Below are positions 45,391 to 57,179 of a stretch of DNA of 64,000 nucleotides, piece by piece. This DNA comes from Phyto melanocephala (lineage: Eukaryota; Arthropoda; Insecta; Diptera; Rhinophoridae), in contig OW799233.1 in NCBI GenBank assembly GCA_941918925.1, positions 170,852,235 to 170,916,234 of the forward strand, read 5' to 3'. The translations under genes were made by a program, and so were the position numbers. How positions within the stretch are numbered: position 1 is the stretch's first letter; each line of letters starts with the position of its first letter. The notes below the pieces were generated by a model. That model did not search any database, was not told the DNA's origin, and worked only from the letters and a program-made list of their open reading frames with translations.

Positions 45391-48300
45391 CTAGTGGAAA
45401 TTGAAGGTAACTACCTATGCTATCAAACCACATTTATACTTTTTCCCAATTGTATTTGTGAATATTTTTATAAAGTTTTTAAAATTTGACTTAGTGCAAA
45501 TTTGTAATATATGAGCTCTTGGAGGGATGTGGTCAGTATGACCATATCCTAACATCTCAATAAATTAAACCTAGTGGAAATTGAAGGTAACTACCTATGC
45601 TATCAAACCACATTTATACTTTTTCCCAATTGTATTTGTGAATATTTTTATAAAGTTTTTAAAATTTGACTTAGTGCAAATTTTCTAATATATGTATGAG
45701 CTCTTGGAGGGATGTGGTCAGTATGACCATATCTTAAGCTCTCAATAAATTAAACCTAGTGGAAATTGAAGGTAACTACCTATGCTATCAAACCACATTT
45801 ATACTTTTTCCCAATTGTATTTGTGAATATTTTTATAAAATTTTTAAAATTTGACTTAGTGCAAATTTTCTACTATATGAGCTCTTGGAGGGATGTGGTC
45901 AGTATGACCATATCTTCACATCTCAATAAATTAAACCTAGTGGAAATTGAAGGTAACTACCTTTACTATTAAATCACATTTATACTTTTTCCCAATTGTA
46001 TTTGTGAAAATTTTTATAAAGTTTTTAAAATTTGACTTAGTGCAAATTTTCTACTATATGAGGTCTTGGAGGGATGTGGTCAGTATGACCATATCTTAAC
46101 ATCTCAATAAATTAAACCTAGTGGAGATTGAAGGTAACTACCTATGCTATCAATCCACGTTAATACTTTTTCCCAATTGTATTTGTGAATATTTTTATAA
46201 AGTTTTTAAAATTTGACTTAGCGCAAATTTGTAATATATGAGCTCTTGGAGGGATGTGGTCAGTATGACCATATCTTAAGATCTCAATAAATTAATCCTA
46301 GTGCAAATTGAAGGTAACTACCTATGCTATCAAACCACATTTATACTTTTTCCCAATTGTATTTGTGAAAATTTTTATAAAATTTTTAAAATTTGACTTA
46401 GTGCAAATTTTCTAATATATGAGCTCTTGGAGGGATGTGGTCAGTATGACCATATCTTAAGATCTCAATAAATTAAACCTAGTGGAGATTGAAGGTAACT
46501 ACCTATGCTATCAAACCACATTTATACTTTTTCCCAATTGTATTTGTGAAAATTTTTATAAAATTTTTAAAATTTGACTTAGTGCAAATTTTCTACTATA
46601 TGAGCTCTTGGAGGGATGTGGTCAGTATGACCATATCTTCACATCTCAATAAATTAAACCTAGTGGAAATTGAAGGTAACTGCCCATGCTATCAAACCAC
46701 ATTTATACTTTTTCCCAATTGTATTTGTGAAAATTTTTATAAAATTTTTAAAATTTGACTTAGTGCAAATTTTCTACTATATGAGGTCTTGGAGGGATGT
46801 GGTTAGTATGACCATATCTTAAGATCTCAATAAATTAATCCTAGTGGAAATTGAAGGTAACTGCCTATGCTATCAAACCATATTTATACTTTTTCCCAAT
46901 TGTATTTGTGAAAATTTTTAAAATTTGACTTAGTGCAAATTTTCTACTATATGAGCTCTTGGAGGGATGTGGTCAGTATGACCATATCTTAAGATCTCAA
47001 TAAATTAATCCTAGTGGAAATTGAAGGTAACTGCCTATGCTATCAAACCACATTTATACTTTTTCCCAATTGTATTTGTGAAAATTTTTATAAAATTTTT
47101 AAAATTTGACTTAGTGCAAATTTTCTACTATATGAGCTCTTGGAGGGATGTGGTCAGTATGACCATATCTTATGATATCAATAAATTAATCCTAGTGGAA
47201 ATTGAAGGTAACTGCCTATGCTATCAAACCACATTTATACTTTTTCCCAATTGTATTTGTGAAAATTTTTATAAAATTTTTAAAATTTAACTTAGTGCAA
47301 ATTTTCTACTATATGAGGTCTTGGAGGGATGTGGTCAGTATGACCATATCTTATGATATCAATAAATTAATCCTAGTGGAAATTGAAGGTAACTGCCTAT
47401 GCTATCAAACCACATTTATACTTTTTCCCAATTGTATTTGTGAAAATTTTTATAAAATTTTTAAAATTTGACTTAGTGCAAATTTTCTACTATATGAGCT
47501 CTTGGAGGGATGTGGTCAGTATGACAATATCTTAAGATCTCAATAAATTAAACCTAGTGGAAATTGAAGGTAACTACCTATGCTATCAAACCACATTTAT
47601 ACTTTTTCCCAATTGTATTTGTGAAAATTTTTATAAAATTTTTAAAATTTGACTTAGTGCAAATTTTCTACTATATGAGCTCTTGGAGGGATGTGGTCAG
47701 TATGACAATATCTTAAGATCTCAATAAATTAAACCTAGTGGAAATTGAAGGTAACTACCTATGCTATCAAACCACATTTATACTTTTTCCCAATTGTATT
47801 TGTGAAAATTTTTATAAAATTTTTAAAATTTGACTTAGTGCAAATTTTCTACTATATGAGGTCTTGGAGGGATGTGGTCAGTTTGACCATATCTTAAGAT
47901 CTCAATAAATTAAACCTAGTGGAAATTGAAGGTAACTGCCTATGCTATCAAACCACATTTATACTTTTTCCCAATTGTATTTGTGAAAATTTTTATAAAA
48001 TTTTTAAAATTTGACTTAGTGCAAATTTTCTACTATATGAGCTCTTGGAGGGATGTGGTCAGTATGACAATATCTTAAGATCTCAATAAATTAAACCTAG
48101 TGGAAATTGAAGGTAACTACCTATGCTATCAAACCACATTTATACTTTTTCCCAATTGTATTTGTGAAAATTTTTATAAAATTTTTAAAATTTGACTTAG
48201 TGCAAATTTTCTACTATATGAGGTCTTGGAGGGATGTGGTCAGTTTGACCATATCTTAAGATCTCAATAAATTAAACCTAGTGGAAATTGAAGGTAACTG

Positions 48301-51300
48301 CCTATGCTATCAAACCATATTTATACTTTTTCCCAATTGTATTTGTGAAAATTTTTATAAAATTTTTAAAATTTGACTTAGTGCAAATTTTCTAATATAT
48401 GAGCTCTTGGAGGGATGTGGTCAGTATGACCATATCTTAAGATCTCAATAAATTAATCCTAGTGAAAATTGAAGGTAACTACCTATGCTATCAAACCACA
48501 TTTATACTTTTTCCCAATTGTATTTGTGAAAATTTTTATAAAATTTTTAAAATTTGACTTAGTGCAAATTTTCTACTATATGAGGTCTTGGAGGGATGTG
48601 GTCAGTTTGACCATATCTTAAGATCTCAATAAATTAAACCTAGTGGAAATTGAAGGTAACTGCCTATGCTATCAAACCACATTTATACTTTTTCCCAATT
48701 GTATTTGTGAAAATTTTTATAAAATTTTTAAAATTTGACTTAGTGCAAATTTTCTAATATATGAGCTCTTGGAGGGATGTGGTCAGTATGACCATATCTT
48801 AAGATCTCAATAAATTGATCCTAGTGAAAATTGAAGGTAACTACCTATGCTATCAAACCACATTTATACTTTTTCCCAATTGTATTTGTGAAAATTTTTA
48901 TAAAATTTTTAAAATTTGACTTAGTGCAAATTTTCTAATATATGAGCTCTTGGAGGGATGTGGTCAGTATGACCATATCTTAAGATCTCAATAAATTAAA
49001 CCTAGTGGAGATTGAAGGTAACTACCTATGCTATCAAACCACATTTATACTTTTTCCCAATTGTATTTGTGAAAATTTTTATAAAATTTTTAAAATTTGA
49101 CTTAGTGCAAATTTTCTACTATATGAGCTCTTGGAGGGATGTGGTCAGTATGACCATATCTTCACATCTCAATAAATTAAACCTAGTTGAAATTGAAGGT
49201 AACTGCCCATGCTATCAAACCACATTTATACTTTTTCCCAATTGTATTTGTGAAAATTTTTATAAAATTTTTAAAATTTGACTTAGTGCAAATTTTCTAC
49301 TATATGAGGTCTTGGAGGGATGTGGTTAGTATGACCATATCTTAAGATCTCAATAAATTAATCCTAGTGGAAATTGAAGGTAACTGCCTATGCTATCAAA
49401 CCATATTTATACTTTTTCCCAATTGTATTTGTGAAAATTTTTAAAATTTGACTTAGTGCAAATTTTCTACTATATGAGCTCTTGGAGGGATGTGGTCAGT
49501 ATGACCATATCTTAAGATCTCAATAAATTAATCCTAGTGGAAATTGAAGGTAACTGCCTATGCTATCGAACCACATTTATACTTTTTCCCAATTGTATTT
49601 GTGAAAATTTTTATAAAATTTTTAAAATTTGACTTAGTGCAAATTTTCTATTATATGAGCTCTTGGAGGGATGTGGTCAGTATGACCATATCTTAAGATA
49701 TCAATAAATTAATCCTAGTGGAAATTGAAGGCAACTGCCTATGCTATCAAACCACATTTATACTTTTTCCCAATTGTATTTGTGAAAATTTTTATAAAAT
49801 TTTTAAAATTTAACTTAGTGCAAATTTTCTACTATATGAGGTCTTGGAGGGATGTGGTCAGTATGACCATATCTTAAGATCTCAATAAATTAATCCTAGT
49901 GGAAATTGAAGGTAACTACCTATGGTATCAAACCACATTTATACTTTTTCCCAATTGTATTTGTGAAAATTTTTATAAACTTTTTAAAATTTGACTTAGT
50001 GCAAATTTTCTACTATATGAGCTCTTGGAGGGATGTGGTCAGTATGACCATATCTTAAGATCTCAATAAATAAATCCTAGTGGAAATTGAAGGTAACTGC
50101 CTATGCTATCAAACCACATTTATACTTTTTCCCAATTGTATTTGTGAAAATTTTTATAAAATTTTTAAAATTTGACTTAGTGCAAATTTTCTACTATATG
50201 AGGTCTTGGAGGGATGTGGTCAGTATGACCATATCTTCACATCTCAATAAATTAAACCTAGTGGAAATTGAAGGTAACTGCCTATGCTATCAAACCATAT
50301 TTATACTTTTTCCCAATTGTATTTGTGAAAATTTTTATAAAATTTTTAAAATTTGACTTAGTGCAAATTTTCTACTATATGAGCTCTTGGAGGGATGTGG
50401 TCAGTATGACAATATCTTAAGATCTCAATAAATTAAACCTAGTGGAAATTGAAGGTAACTACCTATGCTATCAAACCACATTTATACTTTTTCCCAATTG
50501 TATTTGTGAAAATTTTTATAAAATTTTTAAAATTTGACTTAGTGCAAATTTTCTACTATATGAGGTCTTGGAGGGATGTGGTCAGTTTGACCATATCTTA
50601 AGATCTCAATAAATTAAACCTAGTGGAAATTGAAGGTAACTGCCTATGCTATCAAACCACATTTATACTTTTTCCCAATTGTATTTGTGAAAATTTTTAT
50701 AAAATTTTTAAAATTTGACTTAGTGCAAATTTTCTAATATATGAGCTCTTGGAGGGATGTGGTCAGTATGACCATATCTTAAGATCTCAATAAATTAATC
50801 CTAGTGAAAATTGAAGGTAACTACCTATGCTATCAAACCACATTTATACTTTTTCCCAATTGTATTCGTGAAAATTTTTATAAAATTTTTAAAATTTGAC
50901 TTAGTGCAAATTTTCTACTATATGAGCTCTTGGAGGGATGTGGTCAGTATGACCATATCTTCACATCTCAATAAATTAAACCTAGTGGAAATTGAAGGTA
51001 ACTGCCTATGCTATCAAACCACATTTATACTTTTTCCCAATTGTATTTGTGAAAATTTTTATAAAATTTTTAAAATTTGACTTAGTGCAAATTTTTTACT
51101 ATATGAGGTCTTGGAGGGATGTGGTCAGTATGACCATATCTTAAGATCTCAATAAATTAAACCTAGTGGAAATTGAAGGTAACTGCCTATGCTATCAAAC
51201 CATATTTATACTTTTTCCCAATTGTATTTGTGAAAATTTTTATAAAATTTTTAAAATTTGACTTAGTGCAAATTTTCTACTATATGAGGTCTTGGAGGGA

Positions 51301-51350
51301 TGTGGTCAGTATGACCATATCTTAAGATCTCAATAAATTAAACCTAGTGG
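45391..51350 (+). repeat. Forward satellite array, ~181-bp monomer, 33 units
   Basis: CTAGTGG-type landmarks fall at 45391, 45571, 45756, 45937, 46118, 46298, 46479, 46660, 46841 and 47011, then at 181-bp steps to 49364, at 49534 (170-bp step), and at 181-bp steps to 51344. Steps are mostly 181, with 180, 185 and two 170-bp units. Each monomer contains 'ggtaactacctatgctatca', 'catttatactttttcccaat', 'aatttgacttagtgcaaatt' and 'ctcttggagggatgtggtca'. Two monomer types (GAGCTC versus GAGGTC before TTGGAGGG) often alternate, giving ~362-bp dimers. Frames of 68-89 codons recur in the units, but 181 is not a multiple of three and they break at the next unit, so they are not genes. Confidence 0.97.
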
Positions 51351-51370
51351 ATTAAAATCAAAATTCAAAG
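51351..51370. other. Inversion junction of the satellite
   Basis: A 20-bp segment, 'attaaaatcaaaattcaaag', stands where the forward array stops (within ...cctagtgg) and the reverse array starts (gtcaaattttaaaaa...). The two arms do not abut at the same monomer phase, so the flip happened at different points of the unit, with added or altered bases between. Confidence 0.85.
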
Positions 51371-53461
51371 GTCAAATTTTAAAAATTTTATAAAAATTTT
51401 CACAAATACAATTGGGAAAAAGTATAAATGTGCTTTGATAGCATAGGCAGTTACCTTCAATTTCCACTAGGTTTAATTTATTGAGATCTTAAGATATGGT
51501 CATACTGACCACATCCCTCCAAGAGCTCATACATATATTAGAAAATTTGCACTAAGTCAAATTTTAAAAATTTTATAAAAATTTTCACAAATACAATTGG
51601 GAAAAAGTATAAATGTGCTTTGATAGCATAGGCAGTTACCTTCAATTTCCACTAGGTTTAATTTATTGAGATCTTAAGATATGGTCATACTGACCACATC
51701 CCTCTAAGAGCTCATACATATATTAGAAAATTTGCACTAAGTCAAATTTTAAAAACTTTATAAAAATATTCACAAATACAATTGGGAAAAAGTATAAATT
51801 TGCTTTGATAGCATAGGCAGTTACCTTCAATTTCCACTAGGTTTAATTTATTGAGATCTTAAGATATGGTCATACTGACCACATCCCTCCAAGAGCTCAT
51901 ACATATATTAGAAAATTTGCACTAAGTCAAATTTTAAAAACTTTATAAAAATTTTCACAAATACAATTGGGAAAAAGTATAAATGTGGTTTGATAGCATA
52001 GGTAGTTACCTTCAATTTCCACTAAGTTTAATTTATTGAGATCTTAAGATATGGTCATACTGACCACATCCCTCCAAGAGCTCATATATTAGAAAATTTG
52101 CACTAGTCAAATTTTAAAAACTTTATAAAAATATTCACAAATACAATTGGGAAAAAGTATAAATGTGGTTTGATAGCATAGGCAGTTACCTTCAATTTCC
52201 ACTAGGTTTAATTTATTGAGATGTGAAGATATGGTCATACTGACCACATCCCTCCAAGAGCTCATATAGTAGAAAATTTGCACTAAGTCAAATTTTAAAA
52301 ATTTTATAAAAATTTTCACAAATACAATTGGGAAAAAGTATAAATGTGGTTTGATATCATAGGTAGTTACCTTCAATTTCCACTAGGTTTAATTTATTGA
52401 GATCTTAAGATATGGTCATACTGACCACATCCCTCCAAGAGCTCATATATTACAAATTTGCGCTAAGTCAAATTTTAAAAACTTTATAAAAATATTCACA
52501 AATACAATTGGGAAAAAGTATTAACGTGGATTGATAGCATAGGTAGTTGCCTTCAATCTCCACTAGGATTAATTTATTGAGATGTTAAGATATGGTCATA
52601 CTGACCACATCCCTCCAAGACCTCATATAGTAGAAAATTTGCACTAAGTCAAATTTTAAAAACTTTATAAAAATTTTCACAAATACAATTGGGAAAAAGT
52701 ATAAATGTGGTTTGATAGCATGGGTAGTTACCTTCAATTTCCACTAGGTTTAATTTATTGAGATGTAAGGATATGGTCATACTGACCACATCCCTCCAAG
52801 AACTCATATATTACAAATTTGCACTAAGTCAAATTTTAAAAACTTTATAAAAATATTCACAAATACAATTGGGAAAAAGTATAAATGTGGTTTGATAGCA
52901 TAGGTAGTTACCTTCAATTTCCACTAGGTTTAATTTATTGAGATCTTAAGATATGGTCATACTGACCACATCCCTCCAAGAGCTCATATATTAGAAAATT
53001 TGCACTAAGTCAAATTTTAAAAACTTTATAAAAATTTTCACAAATACAATTGGGAAAAAGTATAAATGTGGTTTGATAGCATAGGTAGTTACCTTCAATT
53101 TCCACTAGGTTTATTTTATTGAGATCTTAAGATATGGTCATACTGACCACATCCCTCCAAGAGCTCATATATTACAAATTTGCGCTAAGTCAAATTTTAA
53201 AAACTTTATAAAAATATTCACAAATACAATTGGGAAAAAGTATTAACGTGGATTGATAGCATAGGTAGTTACCTTCAATCTCCACTAGGTTTAATTTATT
53301 GAGATGTTAAGATATGGTCATACTGACCACATCCCTCCAAGACCTCATATAGTAGAAAATTTGCACTAAGTCAAATTTTAAAAACTTTATAAAAATATTC
53401 ACAAATACAATTGGGAAAAAGTATTAACGTGGATTGATAGCATAGGTAGTTACCTTCAATT
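51371..53461 (-). repeat. Reverse satellite array, about 12 units
   Basis: The same 181-bp monomer read on the minus strand, with landmarks 'ccactaggtttaatttattg' about every 181 bases (near 51463, 51645, 51826, 52017, 52197, 52378, 52559, 52740, 52920, 53101, 53281 and 53462). Monomers here are more varied than in the forward array. Some carry variants otherwise seen only near the left arm ('gtattaacgtggattgatag' at about 52519, 53241 and 53422). Units nearest the junction carry a short insertion ('gctcatacatatatta') that occurs only once in the forward array, near 45688. Confidence 0.96.
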
Positions 53462-53768
53462 TCCACTAGGTTTAATTTATTGAGATGGTAATATATGATT
53501 GTACTAACTAAATCCCTAAAAGGACTCATGTATGAACAATTTGCTTGAAGACAAAAAAATACAAAAAAAAGAATAATTTTACTAAAAGTTTATTGTATTG
53601 TTCATTTGTACAACGAATATTAATTTTTAATGTTTAAACACACAGAAAATTTAAAAATTAGTGCAAATTTGTTAATTTTACGTATTAAAAACTTTTTTAT
53701 CGCATGCGATATTTTTTTTTTCTATCATTAAAAACGTATTTAACTCGGCGTATTTATCTTCACACACA
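53462..53768 (-). repeat. Right inverted arm (~300 bp)
   Basis: Reverse complement of the left arm at 45093-45390, with very few differences by eye. The 'tcgcatgcga' palindrome lies near 53699. Beyond it to the terminus are only ~160 bp (53769-53929), against ~358 bp on the left, so the outer regions are unequal in length and largely unrelated in sequence. Confidence 0.9.
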
Positions 53769-53905
53769 TGTATTACGTGGAAATAAATAAAATTTATAGC
53801 CTATAAATGCATTTAAAATAAATAATTTAGTTTTTTAAATAAATAAAAATTCAACCTTGATTTAGTGAACTACCTGGGTATAGTGAAATCGCTCTGCAAA
53901 GTTTA

Positions 53906-53929
53906 GTTCACTCTAACCAGACAGCACTG
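53906..53929 (-). repeat. Right terminal inverted repeat of the satellite-bearing element
   Basis: Read on the minus strand it begins CAGTGCTGTCTGG and ends TAGAGTGAAC, matching the left end with one mismatch. TA follows at 53930-53931. Confidence 0.9.
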
Positions 53930-53931
53930 TA

Positions 53932-54480
53932 ACTTTAAAATGGGGGATTTTTTTCATACTTTCACCTGGCTGAGCGTAGTCATGATTGAATATCACTGCA
54001 GCCGTATATTCTCGGCGTTTTTTATTAAATTCTTTTTACACTTATGTCTGGCGTTCGATGTAGGTTTACTGTGATGGTCTGGGAGATTTCAGATTTCTTC
54101 AAGAAAATGGGATTATAGGTGGTCCCACCAAATACAGAGCATTGCCTTAGTATTATGGATATTTGTGTTTGGTGTCGACTCAGCTGGTTAGCTGAGCTTG
54201 ACATACGATTCGGTGCAAAAATTAGTTTACTTTTTATATCGTTAAGCTGCATTTCGGACAAACAAACATTTTTTTAAACATTTATTATCACAAATTGTCT
54301 AAGGTCTCTTGGCTTCACTTCGTGTGGTACCCAATGTCCCCACTGTTGCATGAATTTCGCTGTCAAACTATTTGAAATTGCTGCTTTAGTAGTTCGCAAT
54401 GCATTGGCAAGCCGTTATTGACAACAATCTTCATGAAATATATAATGCACCCATTTCTTGGTCTAAACCACAAAAAAACT
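53932..54480 (-). pseudogene. mariner (irritans/mauritiana-type) transposase fossil beside the large element
   Basis: Minus-strand translation, across frames, yields mariner blocks in order. 'AISNSLTAKFMQQWGHWVPH' and 'EVKPRD' match the family 'SxRLKAMGMIQKQGxWVPYELKPRD'. 'NTKAMLCIWWDHL' matches 'KVMLCIWWDQ'. 'YNPIFLKKSEISQTITVNLH' and 'RTPD' match 'YYELLKPxETITxxxYRxQL'. 'VIFNHDYAQPGESMKK', at 53975-53945, matches the 'HDNARPH' second-Asp block. The fossil runs right up to the TA at 53930, so the satellite element seems to have inserted into it. The remaining C-terminal part was not recognised on the far side (44.4-44.7 kb). Many stops and frameshifts make it dead. Confidence 0.8.
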
Positions 54481-57179
54481 AAACGAACTAATTATCCATA
54501 AACTGCGGTTTATTTTCTTAAATTAAAGACGTAATACAAAAATTTTTACATATGACGATTGTCTGAAACAAAATTTGACATTTGGAAGCAAAAACAATAG
54601 CGACAACTTAATATGAATGACAGATTTCTGCCTCTCAAAATGACATCTACGTTAAGGACATAAAAACGCGAGAGATACGACAGCTGCTGTAAATTCTGCT
54701 TTTTTATGTTTACAATATGTTTTTATATTTCAATTAGTTCCGTTCAGCTTATCTAACATGATAATCAAAATCTTGTACACTCCCTAATTTAAAGCATTTA
54801 AATTGAATATTTTCCTTAAAAAATCCCTAAACTATGCTACCTTCATCTCCCCTTAAACATACTTAAATTTGTCATGGTATGCAAACAAATATCTTTGTTA
54901 TACAACTTAGGACGTTAATTAAATATTTAACAACAATATTATTCTATTAAGACCTACAAAAGTCCCAAGCATTTATCAACATTACAAACCAACAGACGTC
55001 TTATAACATTGGTAGTGACATTAAGATATTGTTAACAAAAACACAAGCGCATTGACCAAACCCAGAAAATTCTTAAAAAAAATAATGAAAATGAATACAA
55101 TTTGGCTAATGATCAACCTTAAAATTAGTCTACAAATTACGAAAGTTTAAAAAAAAAATGAAATCCCTAAAACTATTTATTGTAAAATAAGATGATGAGG
55201 CAAGAAAAGAGAAAAGGACCACAACGATTAAATGTTGCGAGTAATTTAATTGGTCATCATAGAAAACAAGGACGGAAACATCAATTTGACATCCATTAAC
55301 ACACCTATTAATCACAACAACAAAACTAATGAAAATAAATTTTAAACTCGCTTTCATTTCCCTCTTCAACACCCAGTTGCAAAGAAGAAACGAAAATTAT
55401 CTCAACGAACTAAGGTGGATGGATGTAGGAATGGTTGAGATGGTTTTTATTGTTTAAGGGCATAAATGTAAATGTATGCAAGAAGATTGTGAGTGACACA
55501 AATAAACAGACAATAGTATACCACAACAACTTCTATGCCACACAAAGTACAGCTGTCAATCAGTATTTCTAGTACATAGTTACTATTGTATGGGTATCAT
55601 GCTTAAAAGCCCGAAAAGAAAACTTAACCAAAAAGAAATAAAAGACATATCACACATCTAAACAAAATAAGTGTCAAATTTAAAATAGCTACGCGGTTTC
55701 TTGTCTTAAACGAAGAACACTTTAAATGAAACCAAAGACAAGAAGCTCAATGTTTCTCATTATCATCTTGTAAAATAATGTGTAAACGATGTACAAGTAA
55801 TAGCAATGGGGAAGGTGTGTTGAGGGCCGAAATGACGGACGGAAGTGAAAGAAAAAGAAAATTATTTTTCATATAATGTTTTTTGAAGGTTAAAACTTGC
55901 TGTCAACAGAAACCAAGAGAAAGATCACAATAATTTTTGATAATAAAGGTAGACCATGGTAATGGTAATGAGTGTGATATTTAAGTAACACCATGAATTT
56001 TTATTTAATGCTGCATACTTTAAGGTAACCAAAAACGATATTGCTAATGTGAATTCACATCAAACTTAAAACTAATATTTAAGCTAACACAGCAACCACT
56101 CATAGGACAGAGGAAAGGGCAGACAAAATCCCAAAGCCTTTTGACATGGGTTTGTTTAATGGCCCAGTGTAAAAGTAAACGAGAGAAACAGGTGACTTAA
56201 CCAATTAACAAAACGAAGTTGTTAGTGTCGTTGCCACACTGTAGTGACACATTCTACTAACTGACATGTCTTGCTTTTACAACAGCAAAAAAAAAAGTCC
56301 CCAAGAAATTGTTCAATGATCCTTGTGTGCAGAAAAATGTTAGATGGTGTGTGAGAAATAATTAGCAGGTTTTTAGTGTAGATTAGTAAAGGTTGTCATA
56401 AAAAGTAGCAGCTACAGCAGCTGTTGCCTGAAGTCAAACAGTCATTCAGTCAGTCAGTGTTTCCGTTAATGTCCGTACAAAACAATACCATTAAATGAAA
56501 AAAAAAAAGTATCTCCAGAAAACACAACCACAAATATGTCAAAAATATAAAATATAACCAAGACGTGTAAGAAAGTTTTTTTTTAGCTACACTTTGTCTC
56601 TTTAGCCAATCGTTACGAGTTGGTATATGACGCTACACTAGTCTGCATATAAACTTAGATTTTAAAAATAAAAAACAATTATTTATTTTTCTTGAGCTTG
56701 CAATCACTTTTTGGTTTTTTATAAAAATTTCTTTATTAAGTAGGTGTTCTTTATATTAATTCTGTAAATAATTTTTTATAAAAAACAAAAAGTGATCAAT
56801 AAAAACAACTAATTTTTAATATAAAAATCAAGAAACTTAGACCATACCCCCCAACTGGCTCGGGTGGCTCACAATCTTTTACCAAAACTCTATACGTTTT
56901 TTTAAAAACTGTTGTCAATGATCGAAATCTGTTCGATAATGTAGTTTATAAGATCTCGAACAGTTGTGGGATTGCTGCTGTACAGCTTTGATTTGAAAAA
57001 AAAAACACCACAAAAAATAATTTAAAGATGTTAAATCCCATGATCTTGGTGACTAATTTAACTGTGCTCTCTGAGAAATAATGCGATTTTCGATTTTTTT
57101 CTTTCAAAAAACATCCATTTTTTCTTTTGATGTTTGATGTGATTCTTTACGTCTTATTTGTCAATTTTCCGCAACACAA
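54481..57179. other. AT-rich non-coding stretch
   Basis: Plain spacer with A-runs and a small (CAGT)n patch near 56440-56458. The minus frame 55130-55372 has no domain. No gene supported. Confidence 0.5.

Larger units (their letters stand above)
44735..53929. mobile_element. Giant pogo/Tigger-ended foldback element carrying an inverted satellite array (9,195 bp)
   Basis: The ends are inverted repeats: CAGTGCTGTCTGG begins at 44735 and its reverse complement ends at 53929, with TA directly outside on both sides (44733-44734, 53930-53931). A CAGTG start with TA duplication is the signature of the pogo/Tigger branch of Tc1-mariner. Just inside are several copies of a TAGAGTGAAC/TATAGTGAAC motif (near 44748, 44783, 44820, 44846 and 44863, plus copies near the right end), plausible transposase-binding repeats. 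Next come inverted arms of ~300 bp, then the satellite. No transposase is visible, so it is non-autonomous. The large size, both-ended integrity and perfect TA suggest it moved as one unit, or that a smaller element expanded in place. Confidence 0.85.

Noticed and set aside
45766..52376. Recurring near-identical 68-89 codon frames (MKVTTYAIKPHLYFFP-like) in the satellite
   Set aside because: They repeat because the 181-bp monomer repeats. 181 is not a multiple of three, the frames stop in the following unit, and their start depends on a GTG-like or ATG context of no special quality. They are shadows of the satellite, not a gene family.
44735..53929. CRISPR-like array
   Set aside because: Repeats of ~181 bp without unique spacers, in eukaryotic-type DNA and in two orientations, are satellite DNA and not CRISPR.
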